In this document: positions 1-13,946 of the stretch, piece by piece
Layout of the letters: every line of letters starts with the position of its first letter
Numbering within the stretch: the stretch's first letter is position 1
Origin: Membranipora membranacea
Lineage: Eukaryota > Bryozoa > Gymnolaemata > Cheilostomatida > Membraniporidae
Direction of reading: 5' to 3'
DNA: 64,000 bases
NCBI GenBank assembly: GCA_914767715.1
Contig: OU612075.1
Span: 22,008,001 to 22,072,000, forward strand
The notes under the pieces: model-generated
Told to the model about the DNA's origin: nothing
Seen by the model: the letters and a program-made list of their open reading frames with translations, nothing else
The model's database searches: none
Position numbers and translations under genes: made by a program

Positions 1-3000
1 AATCTCTCCTGTTTGCGGGTGGATTGAGAAGCGTCCCTGAGCTCCACTCTGCTGGGACAGTGAGTACCGGACTACACTGTTATCTCCTGAGTCAGCGTCC
101 GAGGCCTGTACAGAGATGACTGGATAACCAACTCCAGCTGTCTCCGGCACCACGGCGTAGTATCTCAGAGGGTAAAACATCGGCCGATTATCATTCAAGT
201 CTGTCACATCAAGCGTTACCTTCACCTGAAAAACATGACAGCAATAAAAACATGTGGAGGTTTTAGTGTTGATATCATAAAGTAAGAAACACAACAAATA
301 ACATGTGTGTTTGTGTGTGGGTCCTCAGGGCATATAAATATTACGTATTTAGAACGTGTGAGTGAAAACCAGTCTAATCTACCGTTACCCAATATCTGAC
401 ACGCAAGAAATGTCAGTTTCCCCAACCATAACAAGCCTGGGTAGTTTATTATCTGAGTCAATCTCCTATACACCAGTTTCCTAACCTTACATCTCTTAGT
501 CTCCCCACGGCTGGATTAATTCATAACTCATCCATGTGGATGCCTAGCAACCCCAGACCAGTGAAATAGATCAGAGAAATTTGTGTTTTTGGTAGTAATT
601 CTTAATCTTCTCACAAGATATATTAATAGCCCTGTCTGGTTTAGTAAACCTGAGATGGACTCAGAGAGTAATATTTTAGAGTCATAATTCAGAGATAATT
701 ATTCATGGTATGTTGACATTCCTATACAGGATACATCTGAAGACAGAGTTCTTCAGGACTACTCAGTACAATATAATAACATAACTATGATTATGAGAAT
801 AATCTAGTAGGTATAAATAACTGGTTGATGACATTTCTACGACTCTCGTCCAAAATTTGAAATCAGGTTATGGTCTGGTATAATTTTCCTCATGATTGTA
901 CATTTTAAAACGGTTGATAGCAAACCCACGTAACCATAAGTATACCCTGAGTATTTGTTGGACCCCAACATTCGCTTTAAAAGGGGGACTGTTTTTGACA
1001 CAGGGCAGGATGTAGTATGTTCAGAATGAATTAACACCCGAGCTGCTCTAACACACAGAGTATAATTAGTTATACTCATATTTCTGTGTGCTACACAGTA
1101 GCTACAGTTGAACAAGAGAATGTCACATATTGTATAGAAGGTGGACACCTGAACAACAACCTGACATCAATAAAATAATTAGAATACACTAACTGCCCCA
1201 GCCCTAATCACTGCTATTTATGATGATGACATGGTTGGGTTAGGTTACTGACTGAGGGTTATACTGAGAGAGTTACTCAGCCTTACTATACTAACTATAC
1301 TAAGTGTGCAGATAATCAGTGCCTGCAATCATGAGAGACTCCTGAAGCGACGAAGTCGTGTCAAAAGTCAATCTGGCACAAAGTCACTCAGAATCTTATA
1401 TATTATTAGCTGACTGTCTCTGTGTCTCAGTCTACCAAACTATATATTAGAGTACTAATAGGTAAAGTCCAGCAGGCTGACAGTATTATGATAACACAGT
1501 TACCAGATATCAGTGACACTGAGGGGACGACATCTTACCTCAGAGCTTAGTGAGATTATCTCTCCAAGGTCGTAAGCGATAACTCCGATCTCATAACTAC
1601 TCTCAGTCTCTCTGTCCAGTGACCTCATCACATTGAGTCGTCCGCTCTCCATGTCTATATAGAAGAGACCAGGGTATCGGGTAGTTGTCTCCTCTGACAG
1701 TTTATACCTGACGCTACCATTAGAACCCTTATCACTACAGCAGATAAAAGAACAAACAAACGTATCAGTTCAGTGATAGTCAGACACACAGACGGACACA
1801 CAGTGTCTACTGATATGATTATCAATCAGTGTTACATCAATTCATTAGACAGATAAAAGTGAAGGCTGGTAAATGTGTTATCTCACTAACTACACCAAAC
1901 ATGCCTCATCATAAAATAGGGAGCTAAAGTTATAACTATGTCTGCTTCGCCGTTTCAAGCGTAGCAGTATTCTGAGCGAATATGCCAGCCCTTATGTTGA
2001 TGATTTTATTACAACGCATATTATATGAAAAAACAACCCTCCTTTATCGAGATTTCATACAATTCTTACCCGTCACTCGCAGTTAGAGTGATGATAGTCA
2101 GATTGGTAGCGCCGTTCTCAACAACACTGGTTCTGTACTCCTGTGAGGTGAAGGTAGGAATCTCATCGTTCTCATCAATAATATCAACTAACAGCGTTGT
2201 TTCTGTCCTCATTACGTTACTCCCTGAAATTCAAATCCAAAGTCAAAATAAATTGGTACAGTTTAAAGTGTCAGACCACATTAAATAAATGTTTCATTTT
2301 ATGAATATGCATTTTCTCTAAAAAAAGACTGCTTGCTCAATCAGCTATCGTAGACGATGCGATTTTTGTGATGCATTGTGGGTGTTACCGTGATCTGAAG
2401 CGGAGACATTAAGAGATATCCTTGCTCTGTCCACGTTATCACTATCTACTGGTCTGTTTACTGTGACGAGTCCAGAGTCTGAGTCTATCTTAAAGAACTG
2501 ATCAGAGTTACCAGCTACTATAGCATAAGTCACTCGTCCATTCTCATCTATAAATAATAAACACAACAAGCCTGTTATACGGTGTGTACTTTGATCATAC
2601 AAGGTGATTTTATTGTTTTCGGGTTGTAACACATTATTTATGTATTCACAGACTGGGAATTGTCTCTCACGATCACAAGCCGCTCAGACATAGATTGGTT
2701 AAGTGATGAGAGCTATCAAATCTGTATCCGATACTCTGATTGTGGTGAGTATTGAATACGAGGGTCTGTTTGATGTGACTTCTAAACCCATTAAACTTAT
2801 CCATCACCTACCCATCACTGTATAGATATTAGAATTTAGAATACACAATTAGTGTCATATTTAATGTATGAAACATGCAAGAAAGTGTTTCATAGCGTGA
2901 CAGCAAATCCCCCATCGATGTGCAGCTAAGTAAGAGAGATAAAAGAGAGTTACTGCTAGTCGGCATCACTGAGTATAAGGATGGGTGAGTATGTGAGATG

Positions 3001-6000
3001 AAGACAATGTCAAACTTCATGGGTGGTCCAGAGCAGCCAACTTATAGGTCACAAAAAGTTTCATCAGTGATGACACTCCCTTTAACTGACCATCTTGATT
3101 TATATTTGATCATCATGAGATGCTATCCATGCAGCTGGGTCTACCACAGAGGCTTTCATTGTTCTACCTTTTGTTAAGTGGTATTAAATCATGTCCCAAA
3201 ATTCACAACCTATCAGTAAGGTAGGATATTATCACAGCATTGTCAGGGAGGATCAGTATTATATCAAGCCTATTATTACAGAAGATTAACATCATGTCTC
3301 TCAATGACATAGATAACGGCCAGCTTAGTAACGATTCATCCCGCTAATTAGTACTGTGAAGAGCTAATGGTCAAATAACACCAAACTTTTCATGGTTCAT
3401 CAGAAGGTCCGATATTCTAACCATATGAAACAGTTACGGTGACAAGTCTTGAGGCCATTTGCAAATTATAGCATTGCAATTTCTGCCCAACACTCCACTG
3501 CACCGACAACTATCACAATGGCAGTAAAGCCTTTCAAGTTTAAATAAATCATGTACTAGGTATGTAATGAGGTTGCCTGAAACTTCAAGTTTGAGTTTAT
3601 GGTTTATGATGGTGATACTTGCTGTAAACTTGGAGCACAGCCAACAAAACAGATCTCAACTTGAGCATCTGTAAACTTGGAGCACAGCCACCAAAACAGA
3701 ATGATCTCAACTTGAGCATCTGTAAACTTGAAACAAAGGCTGGACATTAATTTTAAGTGTCACCAAAAGTTTAAGTGCTTTGTGGGTGTTGGCCTGTTGC
3801 AGTGACACAGGTAAAGTGAGCACTTTCCAAGATAGTATAAATCTCTACTCTTATAGAACTTTTTTGACTAAGTAAGTGATTTCAAAATGGGTCATTAATA
3901 ATGGACTGAGGAATTCGTCTGTCTGTCTGTCTGACTACCTGATCAGAAATTCTCCATCCCGACGGAGGAGGCACAACACGAAACCTACACACACCACAAT
4001 CTCATTATCTAATGTACCACCAAATTAAAATAAAATCGAAAAAAATTACCAAAGACTTGGCAGGGCGATTTCATTTAATAGGAAGTGAGTTCCAGATTCA
4101 GGATTTTTATAATAAATAAACATATATTATTTCTATATTGGACCGCTCTGATTGGACGGCTCTGACGATCTCTACCCACACCAAAACTTGACCAGTCGCC
4201 AAAAAACCTCCGCGCACATTAAGGTATGATTCTCCGCGCAGGTGACAAACAATTACCAGGGTCTGTTCTACTTCTACCCCCTATAGATCAGTTCATTCAT
4301 CAACTGTACCAGCATCGGCAGCGCTCAACATGGGAGACAATGTGAGAATAGAAATACATTCATCATGTTTCACATTGCCTCTAAAAGCGTCACCACAAAA
4401 GATCTCTTGTTAATACAAGCAAACAAGCTTAGAAATGAATACAAGAATCTACTGAATTGATTTAACATTCTCAATGAGAAATGTTTAGTATCTTAATTCC
4501 ATTGTGACTTTAATCTGATGAAAACTAAATAAAAGGCAGGTTGTGTTGTGATTAATCAAAGTGTTCATTTCCCCAGCTCCCCTGGTGTGAATCAGTTAAT
4601 TATTTTTTTTCTAAAAACTGCTCTAAGGTTAAAATTAAGTTCCAGGTTGTTGTTGTTGCACAAAAGGCACAACCCAAACTGCCTCCGCCGCTGACATACT
4701 AGGGCTAATTACTGCAAAGTAAACACTGTATTAATCTGTATAGCCAATGGACTTCTTCCTCTCCATTGGTACGACCAACATATGCAGCGCAGCAGCGTCA
4801 ATTACTTATTGTACTCTCTAATCCTTATCAGTGAGGCCAGCAGCGCCAACAAAGGTCAACAATGATAGGTCAAGTATAGTATTAGTGACACTTTGATGAG
4901 GTATTGAATATAATGATGACTGCAGCACCCTGACCAGACATAGACTAACCCTGGCTGACAGCAGCTGATTACAGAAATTCTGTACAGTATTATGTAAATA
5001 CAGACAGCAATACTTCTGAACACTTTGATACTTGATCATTGGGTGGTAGTAGGTAACACACGCTGATAGGGTAGCAGGATTGTGGTGCAGGCCTTGTGCA
5101 GTCTACATCAATCACTAACTAGACCATAATCTCCTCAAATCCCATCTAAGCTATGTATTACGCATGACAAGATACTCTTAGCAATAACTTGTTCTTTTAT
5201 TATCTACTTTTTTAAATACAATGCTATCATAGCCCACAATTGTTTGTCATTGGATCTGCTACTTTACTCGGGGAGATGAAACAGGGAAATGGGGAGCAGG
5301 GCAACGCCTGGGATAGTGTATAATGAGCTTATAAATAATAGATTCTCACTTAAAAACCGATTGACATTGACAGATTGAGATGACCATTTACATACAAGTT
5401 TGTATGTTTACAGAGGATGATATAGCAATATAACCTGGGGGTATGATATAGGAATGTATTATTATTCTACAACTGATATATACAACCACATCACTTGAGT
5501 TCTATAACAGTAAATGAGAGGCGTCCCATTACCTCCCTGCCATTAGAGCCTGGAAACTCAAGCTAACTACAGCCCTCTAATCTCACCACACAGGCCTAAG
5601 TACTTGATAAGGAGTGAAAGTAGCACATTGCGACAACACCATCATTCTCATCTAACGCTCAGCTAACAGGGCTGTAATTATAGGGTTGTCTGTTCAGTAC
5701 TTGAGAATTATCGCTCTATCTCACCATTGCCTCACACATCGCCGCGCGGTTATTATATGCTTACAGCTTATGGTGTGGGGGTCGAGCGGTCACATACAGT
5801 TGGATTGCTGTTCAACCTTAGAGTTATGTGTTAAACACAGTCGCAAGGGCCGGGTCATAGCAGGAGGTATCGATGAGGACAGCTCTTGAGCTTCCCAGAG
5901 GAAATTAGAGTTTTAAAAGCAGACCAATTGATGTCAGGACAGTAAACACAGTATTGTTGAGCTAGAAACATTTCATTTTTGGTTAAATGTTCACACCCAC

Positions 6001-8650
6001 TAGCCTGATCTGTAAAATCATTCCAAAGGGTAGCCAAAAAGGATCATAGCTGGCATTATAATACTAAGGAGATAGCTGTTATTTAGAAAGGTTCCCTCAG
6101 TTTGTTCCTTCCGTTAATGTTGGTGCAGCAGGAAGAGGATAATCAGAGACAATCACCGAGGCATTGTGCAGCGTTAGAAGGATAACATTTGGAGGACTCA
6201 GTCTGTTGTTTTCAGTCAGAGAGAAAACATTGACTAATCAGCCCCATCTTGGGGGATTAATGTATTAATTAATAATCATTACTCAACTCATATAGCCGCC
6301 ACATTTTATGAGAGTAGACGGCAAGCTACGCCTTTGATCTGGTGAAATATTTCATTATGGAATGGGCATAAAATATCACTAGCTAGTTAATATTCAAAAT
6401 CTTTACAGCCATGTCAAACCTGTAACAGCTAAACATGGACATTATGAGTTATTAAAAATTCAGTAGTTACTATTAAACTGGAAATCAATGTTCTCCCAAT
6501 AGGTAACAACAGAAAAGTGGCTTTTCAACGAGCTTGAATTTTCACATTCAAATGTATACTAATGTCAACAGTAGTTCAGTCTGCACTGCAGCTACCTACT
6601 AACATACATAGTAAATGGATTGAATTTGAAATCTATTCTAATACAATGGCTGCCCAAGTATGTACACAATGATAAGTGTACCGAACAAATAACTCTCACA
6701 TAACCTCAAAAATTTATCTCTAGACTACACTGAAGTGACTCATTATCCAGTCCAGTAAAGTAAACCAAGGAAACCCCTGAAGCCAAAATCTAGAGAGCAT
6801 ATTGTGCCACCTGTAGCTACTACTACTGTTACAAATGACGTAGTTATAAATACAGCCGTAAAGAACAGTGGTGTGAAGGCAGCAATATGAGGACAGAGGA
6901 GGATGATGTGAAGATATGAAATGATCAGGATGTAGAGTGTTGACAAAGCACAATAGCCTAACAACTTTAAAACAGAACATCTCAACCACCCACACACCAT
7001 TAATAACGGCCTTATTTTTAGAATGAAATCACCATAGGTAGGTGATGATCACACCTTTTGATTAAATCGATCATGTAAATCACCCATGCGACATCATCAG
7101 GTACAAACTAATTCATGCACGACTGCGATTTATTGTATATATATATATATATATATATTATATAGGCTATACAGTTTATATAACTCACCTTCATCGGCAT
7201 CCGTAGCTGTAACGGCAGCAACATAACTATCCACAGGATCGAGCTCGCTGACTGTGGCAGAGTAAGACGCAGCGGAGAATACGGGAGAGTGATCGTTAGC
7301 ATCCAGTACAGTGACGAGGACGCTCACATATGTGGTGAGAGGTGTCGCCCCTCCATCTGTCACAGCGAATGTGAGATTATAACTCGGTACAGCCTCCTTA
7401 TCGACAGGAGCATTCAAACGTACAAAGCAGTACTTAGAGAAACACTGCGGAGCCTTAAAATGTCCGAGTTCATTACCGGAGACGTACGCAAAGCTAAATG
7501 CTGCGTTAGGTCCCTTGTCTTCATCTGTCACAGTCATACGGAATATGAGGCTATTAACAACGGCGTCCTCAGAGATAGTAGCGGCCTTAGGAGCGATGAC
7601 GGTGGGTGCGTAGTTATTGACATCATTTATAGTAATCCTGACACTACCCTGGTCTCTGAGCTGATTAGACCCACGACCTTCCTGATCTATGGCCTGTATC
7701 TCCAGTACACACACAGCCAGACAGAGGGTGGTGTTACAATAACCCGACTTACAGAGATCAGGCTCTGCTGTATACCCTCCTGCTAGTAGACTAGACTGTA
7801 GGGAAATCTCTCCTGTATCTGGGTCTATCAGAAACAGAGTATTAGGTGTTATAGAGTATACTACAGCTGAGTTAAATCCTGTATCCTCATCGTCAGCTAT
7901 CGTTTGTAACACACGAGATCCTACAGTAGCGTTCTCTTGCACAGCTGCCTTGTATGAGCTCATATCGAATGTGGGCGGGTTATCATTCAGGTCTGTAATC
8001 CTCACATTGACTGTTACTTCTCCAGTTCTGGCAGGGTTACCACCGTCCACAGCTCTGATGACCAGCTGGAATGAGGCGACATCCTCCCTATCGATAGCCT
8101 GTAGTACGGATAGCTTACCATACTTCTGACCGGCCTCTGATGTTGTGGCCATACCAAAGTATCCATCCTGATTACCTGAGACAATAGTGTAGGTTAGAGA
8201 GCTCGACCCATTGATAGACGCGTCCGTATCAGTGGCTGTGAGAGTGAAGGGCTGCTCTGGTACCTCGTTCTCAGATAATGTGTAGTTTATGGTGTGGGAT
8301 GTAAATCGCGGATTGTTGTCATTGAGATCTAGGATGGTGACAATGACCTCTCTCAGTACATGTGACGACTGAGAAGCGGCCGACTGTTTGACCACAAACT
8401 TGATATTATCATTATTCAGACTTTCTCTGTCTATGATGATTTTAGTCCGAATATTGCCAGATTCATCAATAGTGAAATAATCCGTATTTGTTGCTAACTC
8501 ATAGGTAAATCCTGCCTGGCTATCAACCTGGCCTATAACACGACCTGCAGGTAAATTCTCCTCAATACTAAAATATATCTTCTCTCCTTCCTGACAAGCA
8601 GCGGGAGTAATTAACGATTGGAAGAAGATGATTGTTATAATAATCCACAT
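1..8650 (-). CDS. Large multi-cadherin-repeat (EC) protein, N-terminal part, runs off left edge
   Basis: Five phase-compatible exons are visible: 7189-8650, 2389-2547, 2070-2223, 1539-1734 and 1-225 (continues beyond the window). They encode about 750 residues with seven cadherin repeats. The calcium-binding motifs are plain: LDLNDNNP, TDLNDNPP, LDANDHSP, IDENDE and TDLNDNRP between repeats, DxD-type motifs such as TDTDA and ASDADSG, and DRE-type motifs (IDRE, LDRE). I chose the ATG at 8650-8648 because it starts a hydrophobic signal peptide (MWIIITIIFFQSLITPAACQ); the frame stays open up to 8773, so an upstream start cannot be excluded. Repeats 3 and 4 carry extra cysteine loops. The family (Fat/Dachsous/protocadherin-like) acts in calcium-dependent adhesion at the cell surface. 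Membrane and cytoplasmic parts lie outside the window, so the subfamily cannot be assigned. The first exon alone encodes more than four repeats. Confidence 0.9.
226..1538. other. Cadherin intron 4, no gene seen
   Basis: This is intronic sequence on the minus strand between exons 1539-1734 and 1-225. It has a GT donor at 1538-1537 and an AG acceptor at 227-226. Open frames inside it have no family features and I regard them as chance. Confidence 0.7.
3625..3732. repeat. Imperfect tandem duplication, unit about 55 bp
   Basis: The phrase CTGTAAACTTGGAGCACAGC, followed by CAAAACAG and ATCTCAACTTGAGCAT, occurs twice in a row, and a third copy starts with CTGTAAACTTG. The second copy has a few extra bases. 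It lies inside the large cadherin intron. Confidence 0.8.
7137..7159. repeat. (TA)n microsatellite
   Basis: Simple alternating TA tract about 30 bp inside the cadherin intron next to the first donor site. Confidence 0.9.
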
Positions 8651-8773
8651 GGAGCTGCTGCCGCTGGAAGTAATCCTGGAATGATTAGTGAATCTGTGGA
8701 GTGAGTTGGAAGGCATATTCTGGCTAGATCGTTTAGGATATTTCCATCGCGTATGGAGTATATTATATACCAT

Positions 8774-10532
8774 ACTTGCGGTTTGTTATGTTTATCTCCT
8801 ATACCTAATGGGTAAGATGGTAATGAGCTTAGAGTCAATCCCCATCAGTATCTTCTCTTACAGGGCAATCCAAGCCTAAAACAAAACAGATACATGATTC
8901 ATGCATTGAAACCTTGATCATGTTATAAAGGCAAGGTGAAGAGATAATATGATACGTTTATGTATTTTATTTATGGTGTATATCCTTTATGTACTATATA
9001 GGGTCTATCTAACCAAGGAGTTGATCTAACCCTCTCCTTGAACATTGATATGGATCCAGTGCACAGCCACAGAAGTGGTGCAAGCTTGTATATATAATAA
9101 TAATGAAATTTGCAGACAGAGCACAGTTATCCTATATACATACCCCTGTAGTAATTAAGCTCTTCTTTTATGTATCTTCTATTCAATGTATTCCTTGTTC
9201 TTACAATGAAATGAATGATGTCAGTGTATTATAGTATATAAGGTTGAGCAGTAAACACTGCCTCTTACCACACTCACTGGTATCCTATGTACACAATGAA
9301 TCTTCAGGTAGCAGCAACCACCTGCAGAAGCTAATCATTGGCTGGATTAACAGGCTTAGGTACCGCCCCCAGCCCTGATTGGCTTAATTTTGTAATTTCC
9401 CTAACTATGACGTAGTAATATGTCAGCCCCCATGCACAGGACCAGAGAGAGAGGATGACACCAGTATTACACTCAATCCAGATACAATAATCAGCCTCCC
9501 TGCAATAATTATAAACCAAACTGTGACTCAATCCACCCACAAAGGAAGAAAGAAGTACTAGAACACCCTGGTTTTATGTTAGCATTTAAGAGAAGTCTTT
9601 ATGTTAATCTCTCAGAAGCTGGACTAATGAACTAAGACCCTGTCTGTCACAGAGAGTGTCTGTCTGGGTCCACAGACTGTGGTGTGAGTGACACAGAGCC
9701 AGGTGACAAGGTTCACAACAACACTGCTGCTAGGAATTCATCATTCATTCCATTCTCTCTGCTCTGCTCTGCTATGCTATGCTATGGGAGTAACAGTAGA
9801 AGGAAACAGACTATACACTTACTTACTTGAGTTTGACCCATGGGCCCCTGGGACTTACATGATTACATGTCTTTACTTTGCCAATGTCCAGTATCAACCA
9901 CCCAAAAACACCTCACTCTTTTTTGGGTGGTTTTATATACTGGCAAAGTAAGATCTGACACGTTAGTCCCAGGGGCCCATGGTTTGACCCAGTCATGAAC
10001 CAAAAATATTTAAGCTGGTGTGATTTGTGAGATCACTAGAATCTGTTTCTATCTTTGTGCTGGCCATGTTATGAATATAACAAAATTATATGCTACATAT
10101 TATAAAGTAGGCAAAAGCACAGTTTTTAACTCATCTGACCGTCCCAGCATAGGCTACTCTGAATATAAGTACAACCTAGCCTGGCTGAGCAGACTGTGTG
10201 GGGTGGGCCTGCCTAGGCTGTTTACAAACAGTCTAGTTTAACACATGAATCAGCTATGAGCAGACGTAGAAGTGGCCACTATGTAGCCTACATTTTGTCT
10301 CTATTTCAGAGTCCGGTCAGTCACTACACACAACATGGTGACGGCTTGCTGCTTACTTGCAGTGTTTAATGTTTTTCTGCGCTTCTGGGGGCAATTGCAT
10401 AGCATGAAGTGCAAGCCACAAGGCCCTATGCACCGTCATATGAACCCATCTCCTACCAAACAATTATTTTTTTACAACCATTAAGTTTATTGAGCTGAAA
10501 TAAAAATATTTTTTTCTCAGATAGAAGCTATC
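8774..10532. other. Intergenic region between cadherin and MRRF
   Basis: The two genes are divergent, so both promoters should lie here. Apart from the palindromic MITE at 9839-9981 I find no gene. A polypyrimidine stretch ending in CAG at 10515-10519, just before the MRRF start codon, could be the acceptor of a 5'UTR intron. Confidence 0.6.
9839..9981. mobile_element. Palindromic MITE, CATRGG family, 8-bp TSD
   Basis: A 143-bp inverted repeat starts CATGGGCCCCTGGGACT and ends with its complement. It is flanked on both sides by GTTTGACC (9831-9838 and 9982-9989), an 8-bp target-site duplication. Its arms contain GTCCAGTATCAACCACCC, shared with the copy at 59601-59705, so the two belong to one diverged family. 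It encodes no protein. Confidence 0.85.
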
Positions 10533-13223
10533 ATGGCAAGCTCAGCATCAATAGTATGTAGACGACTACTGTCATCAGTTACCAAGCAGACATGTTCAGT
10601 GTCTTCTCTACATAGAAGCCCTTCTACACAGCGGTATCACCTCCTATCAGTCTATCAGCTACCTTCAGTCAGCGGTATCAGAGATATCCATAAGTCACAT
10701 GTTTGTCATAAGAAAGCTGGTAAAGGCAAGGGTAAAACTAAGAAAGGTACACAAAAGAAAGCACAAGCTCTCTATGACGACTTTGATGTAAGTACCTCAA
10801 CTCTCTATTTTGCAGTCAGTCGATGCGACCTAGACTGTTTTATGGTTTGGGTTTCGATTTGGTTGCAGTCCTCCACGCAACAGTCGTTATATACTGGATA
10901 ATCCCGAACATCAGACCACATCAAACTTTAATTGCGAAAAATCTGTCAAAATCAATCTTCACTGCTGCCTTTTTTGACTTTCACTGCAATAATTCTTTAT
11001 ATTAGTTCCTCAATAACTGTAGGAATAATTGGTCTATGAACTACTATGAAGCAGTCACCACATACTCGTGATACATATCCGAGTATCTACTACCATGAGG
11101 TCCTATCAAGCGCCGGTTATTTTTTTATGTAGGAGGACATGATTCCTGATACTTTGGAAGAGCTCGTCGATATGGAGAAACTAAAAGAGAATTTCACTAA
11201 TATAGTAAACGATCTGAGATCAGAATATTCGGAGAAGCTGGCTCTGAGAACTAGTCAAAGTGCATTCAGTAATCTACAGATCAATGTACAGGGAGGAAAG
11301 AAAATAGCTCTTCAATATCTTGGTGAGGGTTTTTTGCTGATACAGACTGCTATCTGTAACAGATTACCAAAATTTTTCTCAGATGTTGTTCAATCAAGAT
11401 TGTTTTGGGCATTATCCTGTTGAAAAAAAAATGCTCCTAGTTTCATGTAGTGGCGGCAGAGGTGGGAAAATGATGGGTATGTAGGAAAAAAATATTGCAA
11501 CAATCTTAAAATCTCAGGTTTTGTTGACTGTCATTTTGGCTATACCTTTGGTCTGTTTGGACTTTTCAACATGTTCTGCGCAATTCCAACAACTTGGGCA
11601 CTTGGTGATTAATTGTGTCAAACATGGGATTGACTTTTCTCAGTCATAAAGGGGATAACTCTGTATTATAGCAGTTAGAATACAAAACTACTATACTAGT
11701 TCGCCTTCTTTTGTAGCATTAATGACGTTTTGTTGTGTTGTCAATGCAGACAGGTTTGCTGATCTATGGTTGAATTTTTCCATGTCAAATATATTAAGGG
11801 CTTGATTCCTGAAATTAAAGGCGCCTATTTTCGTTTATACAAATAAAGAAGCGTTATGGCAGTTACAGCTTGTCCAATCGTTATCAATTACAATGCCCAA
11901 ACTTCTTTTACAGTGAAGCTTACTTTGTACTTTATTTGAATTCAATTTGTACTTACCTATTAGCACAGATAACTATGAAACCACCCAGTACTGTGACGAT
12001 CAATTTAGCCTCTAATCATCAGCATGTGGCTACAGTAAGGGACGCTGTGCTCAAGTCCGCCCTCAATGTCAACCCTAGGATAGATGGGCATACTATATTT
12101 GTGGAAACTCCAAGAGTGACACGAGAACATAGAGAGAAACTCAGTAAAAATGCCAAGGTGAGAAAGATGATATTTTCATTGGTAATTTGTTGAGTCTGCC
12201 TTAAATGTGTCAACGTGCATGGATTTCATCTGATTTTCACATACAGCCTATATCTTTAAGAACCTGATCTAAATTGGTGGATGACATGATACATCATAAT
12301 TTGTTGGTGGCACAGATGTGACGTCACATAATATGCGTATATATCTGTTATATCTGTACATGTCAGTGGTTGTCTGAATATATTTATGTTATATATCTGT
12401 ATATTTATCTGTATACGTATAGGTTATAAATATATATACATATATATATATATATGTGTATGTTTATCTGTGTATCAGGCGCTTGCTGACAAACATAAAG
12501 CAATGATCAGAGATGAACAGAATAATAAAACTAAGCTCGTCCGAGCAGCTAGTAATATATACAGTATGTATGAAATCAAATCATTAGAGAAGGATATCTT
12601 ACAGGTATGTGTATGAAGCCATGTGACACGGCTGCTTTTATGTTTCCCCAAACCAAGTAGGTGAGGTGCATGCCAAAGCTAATGTGTATGTTTCCTCTCA
12701 CAATCCTAAGTAAAATATACAAGTATATTATTGGATTATTCTCGGGTGTAACTGGTTTGTACCTGTAAGCCTGTAGAAATATATTTGGTCATGTGTCAGC
12801 TTGCAGCGCAATAACTGCAAAATGGACTAACGAAGGGAGTTGTCTTGTCTGACAAGTATAGATCATAACTCCAAACTAGTTTGTTTTGGACAGCTTGAAC
12901 ACATTTATAATTGGATGGTGCTCAGTGTCACTCTGTTCACTCTGTTATTATGATTTTATTGATATTTCTAATGTGACAATTTCAATAAAGATATGCTCCC
13001 CCCTTCTTCCACGCAAAAGTGCCATGATGTGGCATCCGCTGATAACACAGACTTTGAGCTGATTTAGTTTGACAGACTACACATTCGCTATGCTACATGT
13101 ACCTTATTTATCATATTTTTATTGTCAGTTCAGGACTGTTTTTGCTTGTAGTTGGTCAGTAGCTTCAATATACAGATAGATCGGCATCTGAAATCTAAAC
13201 AGAATGAACTGTTAGGAGATTGA
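10533..13223 (+). CDS. MRRF: Mitochondrial ribosome recycling factor
   Basis: There are five exons: 10533-10787, 11133-11322, 11964-12157, 12479-12604 and 13176-13223 (TGA). Together they encode 270 aa. Exon 1 supplies a basic, Ser/Arg-rich mitochondrial leader (MASSASIVCRRLLSSV) and a Lys/Gly-rich linker. Exons 2-5 form the RRF domain; diagnostic stretches are AQITMKPPSTVTINLAS, the TREHREKL signature and the C-terminal IDRHLKSKQNELLGD, close to animal MRRF. The exon 3 acceptor is placed at TTAG/CACAG because only that choice keeps phase with exon 2. RRF splits post-termination ribosomes with a mitochondrial EF-G. The short last exon (16 codons) is assigned by splice signal and family match. 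Confidence 0.93.
12424..12460. repeat. TA-rich microsatellite in MRRF intron 3
   Basis: A run of TATATA with few interruptions lies just upstream of the fourth MRRF exon. Confidence 0.8.
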
Positions 13224-13946
13224 TAGTTCTGAGTCTCCACATCCCAGTATAATATCTTTATTATATTATGTTATGTTATTTTGCTATGCGGTGTATTGTT
13301 TGGCTATTTATATATATATCAGTGACTTACTGGTGGGTCGTAAATCATTTTGTAACTTGCTCAACAGTACTTTTATCTTAAAGATATCAGTTTTAAGTTT
13401 TCATAATGAAATACAGTTGACTTCATTCATCCCGTTTTCTGTCTTATTTTGATGTCTTGATTTCCTTATCGGCCCCAAATAAGTTAACAATAAGATTTTT
13501 GAAGTAAATGAGGTATTTTGCTGACGAACAGCATGGGCAAGAAAATGAAGCTCACAGACCAGGTTAAATGTTAGTAAACTTACAAAGTATAACACAGTAT
13601 TGCATTATTAAACAACTGAGCCTTCTCACATTGCCTTAGAGAAATTGTGTTCTTCAGGTGAAAAAAAACTTTGTATTTTCTGCATTCAACAGCCATGTAC
13701 ACCAGTAAATAACCTCAGGTTATAAAACTCATGTTGCTTATAAATTTTCAAAATTGAGGGATGATTATTATTTTATAACTGTAAGGTGACATACATAGCT
13801 ATCATCAAGTTGACCTTGTGTTACAGGTAGCGTGTGAAATAACACATGTTAGTCAATGCACTTTGAATTCATATATATATATATCATACGTCCTGCGAAG
13901 TCGGACTACTGCCTGCCCATACTGAGTAACCATTACAACGGTCAGC
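13224..13946. other. Spacer between MRRF and the secreted-protein gene
   Basis: The spacer is about 720 bp long and both genes lie on the plus strand. It must hold the MRRF 3'UTR and the promoter of the next gene. A short AT tract sits at 13872-13886. I see no other gene. Confidence 0.6.

Larger units (their letters stand above)
2548..7188. other. Cadherin intron 1 (4.6 kb)
   Basis: This long intron separates the 1.46-kb first coding exon from the rest of the cadherin gene. It holds an imperfect tandem duplication at about 3625-3732 and a (TA)n tract at 7137-7159 close to the donor. I see no coding exon with splice signals or recognisable protein in it. Confidence 0.7.

Noticed and set aside
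4330-4345. ATGGGAGACAAT followed by GTGAGA, a possible first exon on the plus strand
   Set aside because: Only four codons before a donor and no downstream plus-strand exons found in the cadherin intron.
7289-7786. 165-codon plus-strand frame
   Set aside because: It lies wholly antisense to the cadherin first exon, whose minus-strand reading has clear EC repeats.
8688-8879. Plus-strand open frame opposite the cadherin signal-peptide region
   Set aside because: It is a shadow of the cadherin exon with no domain or splice partners.
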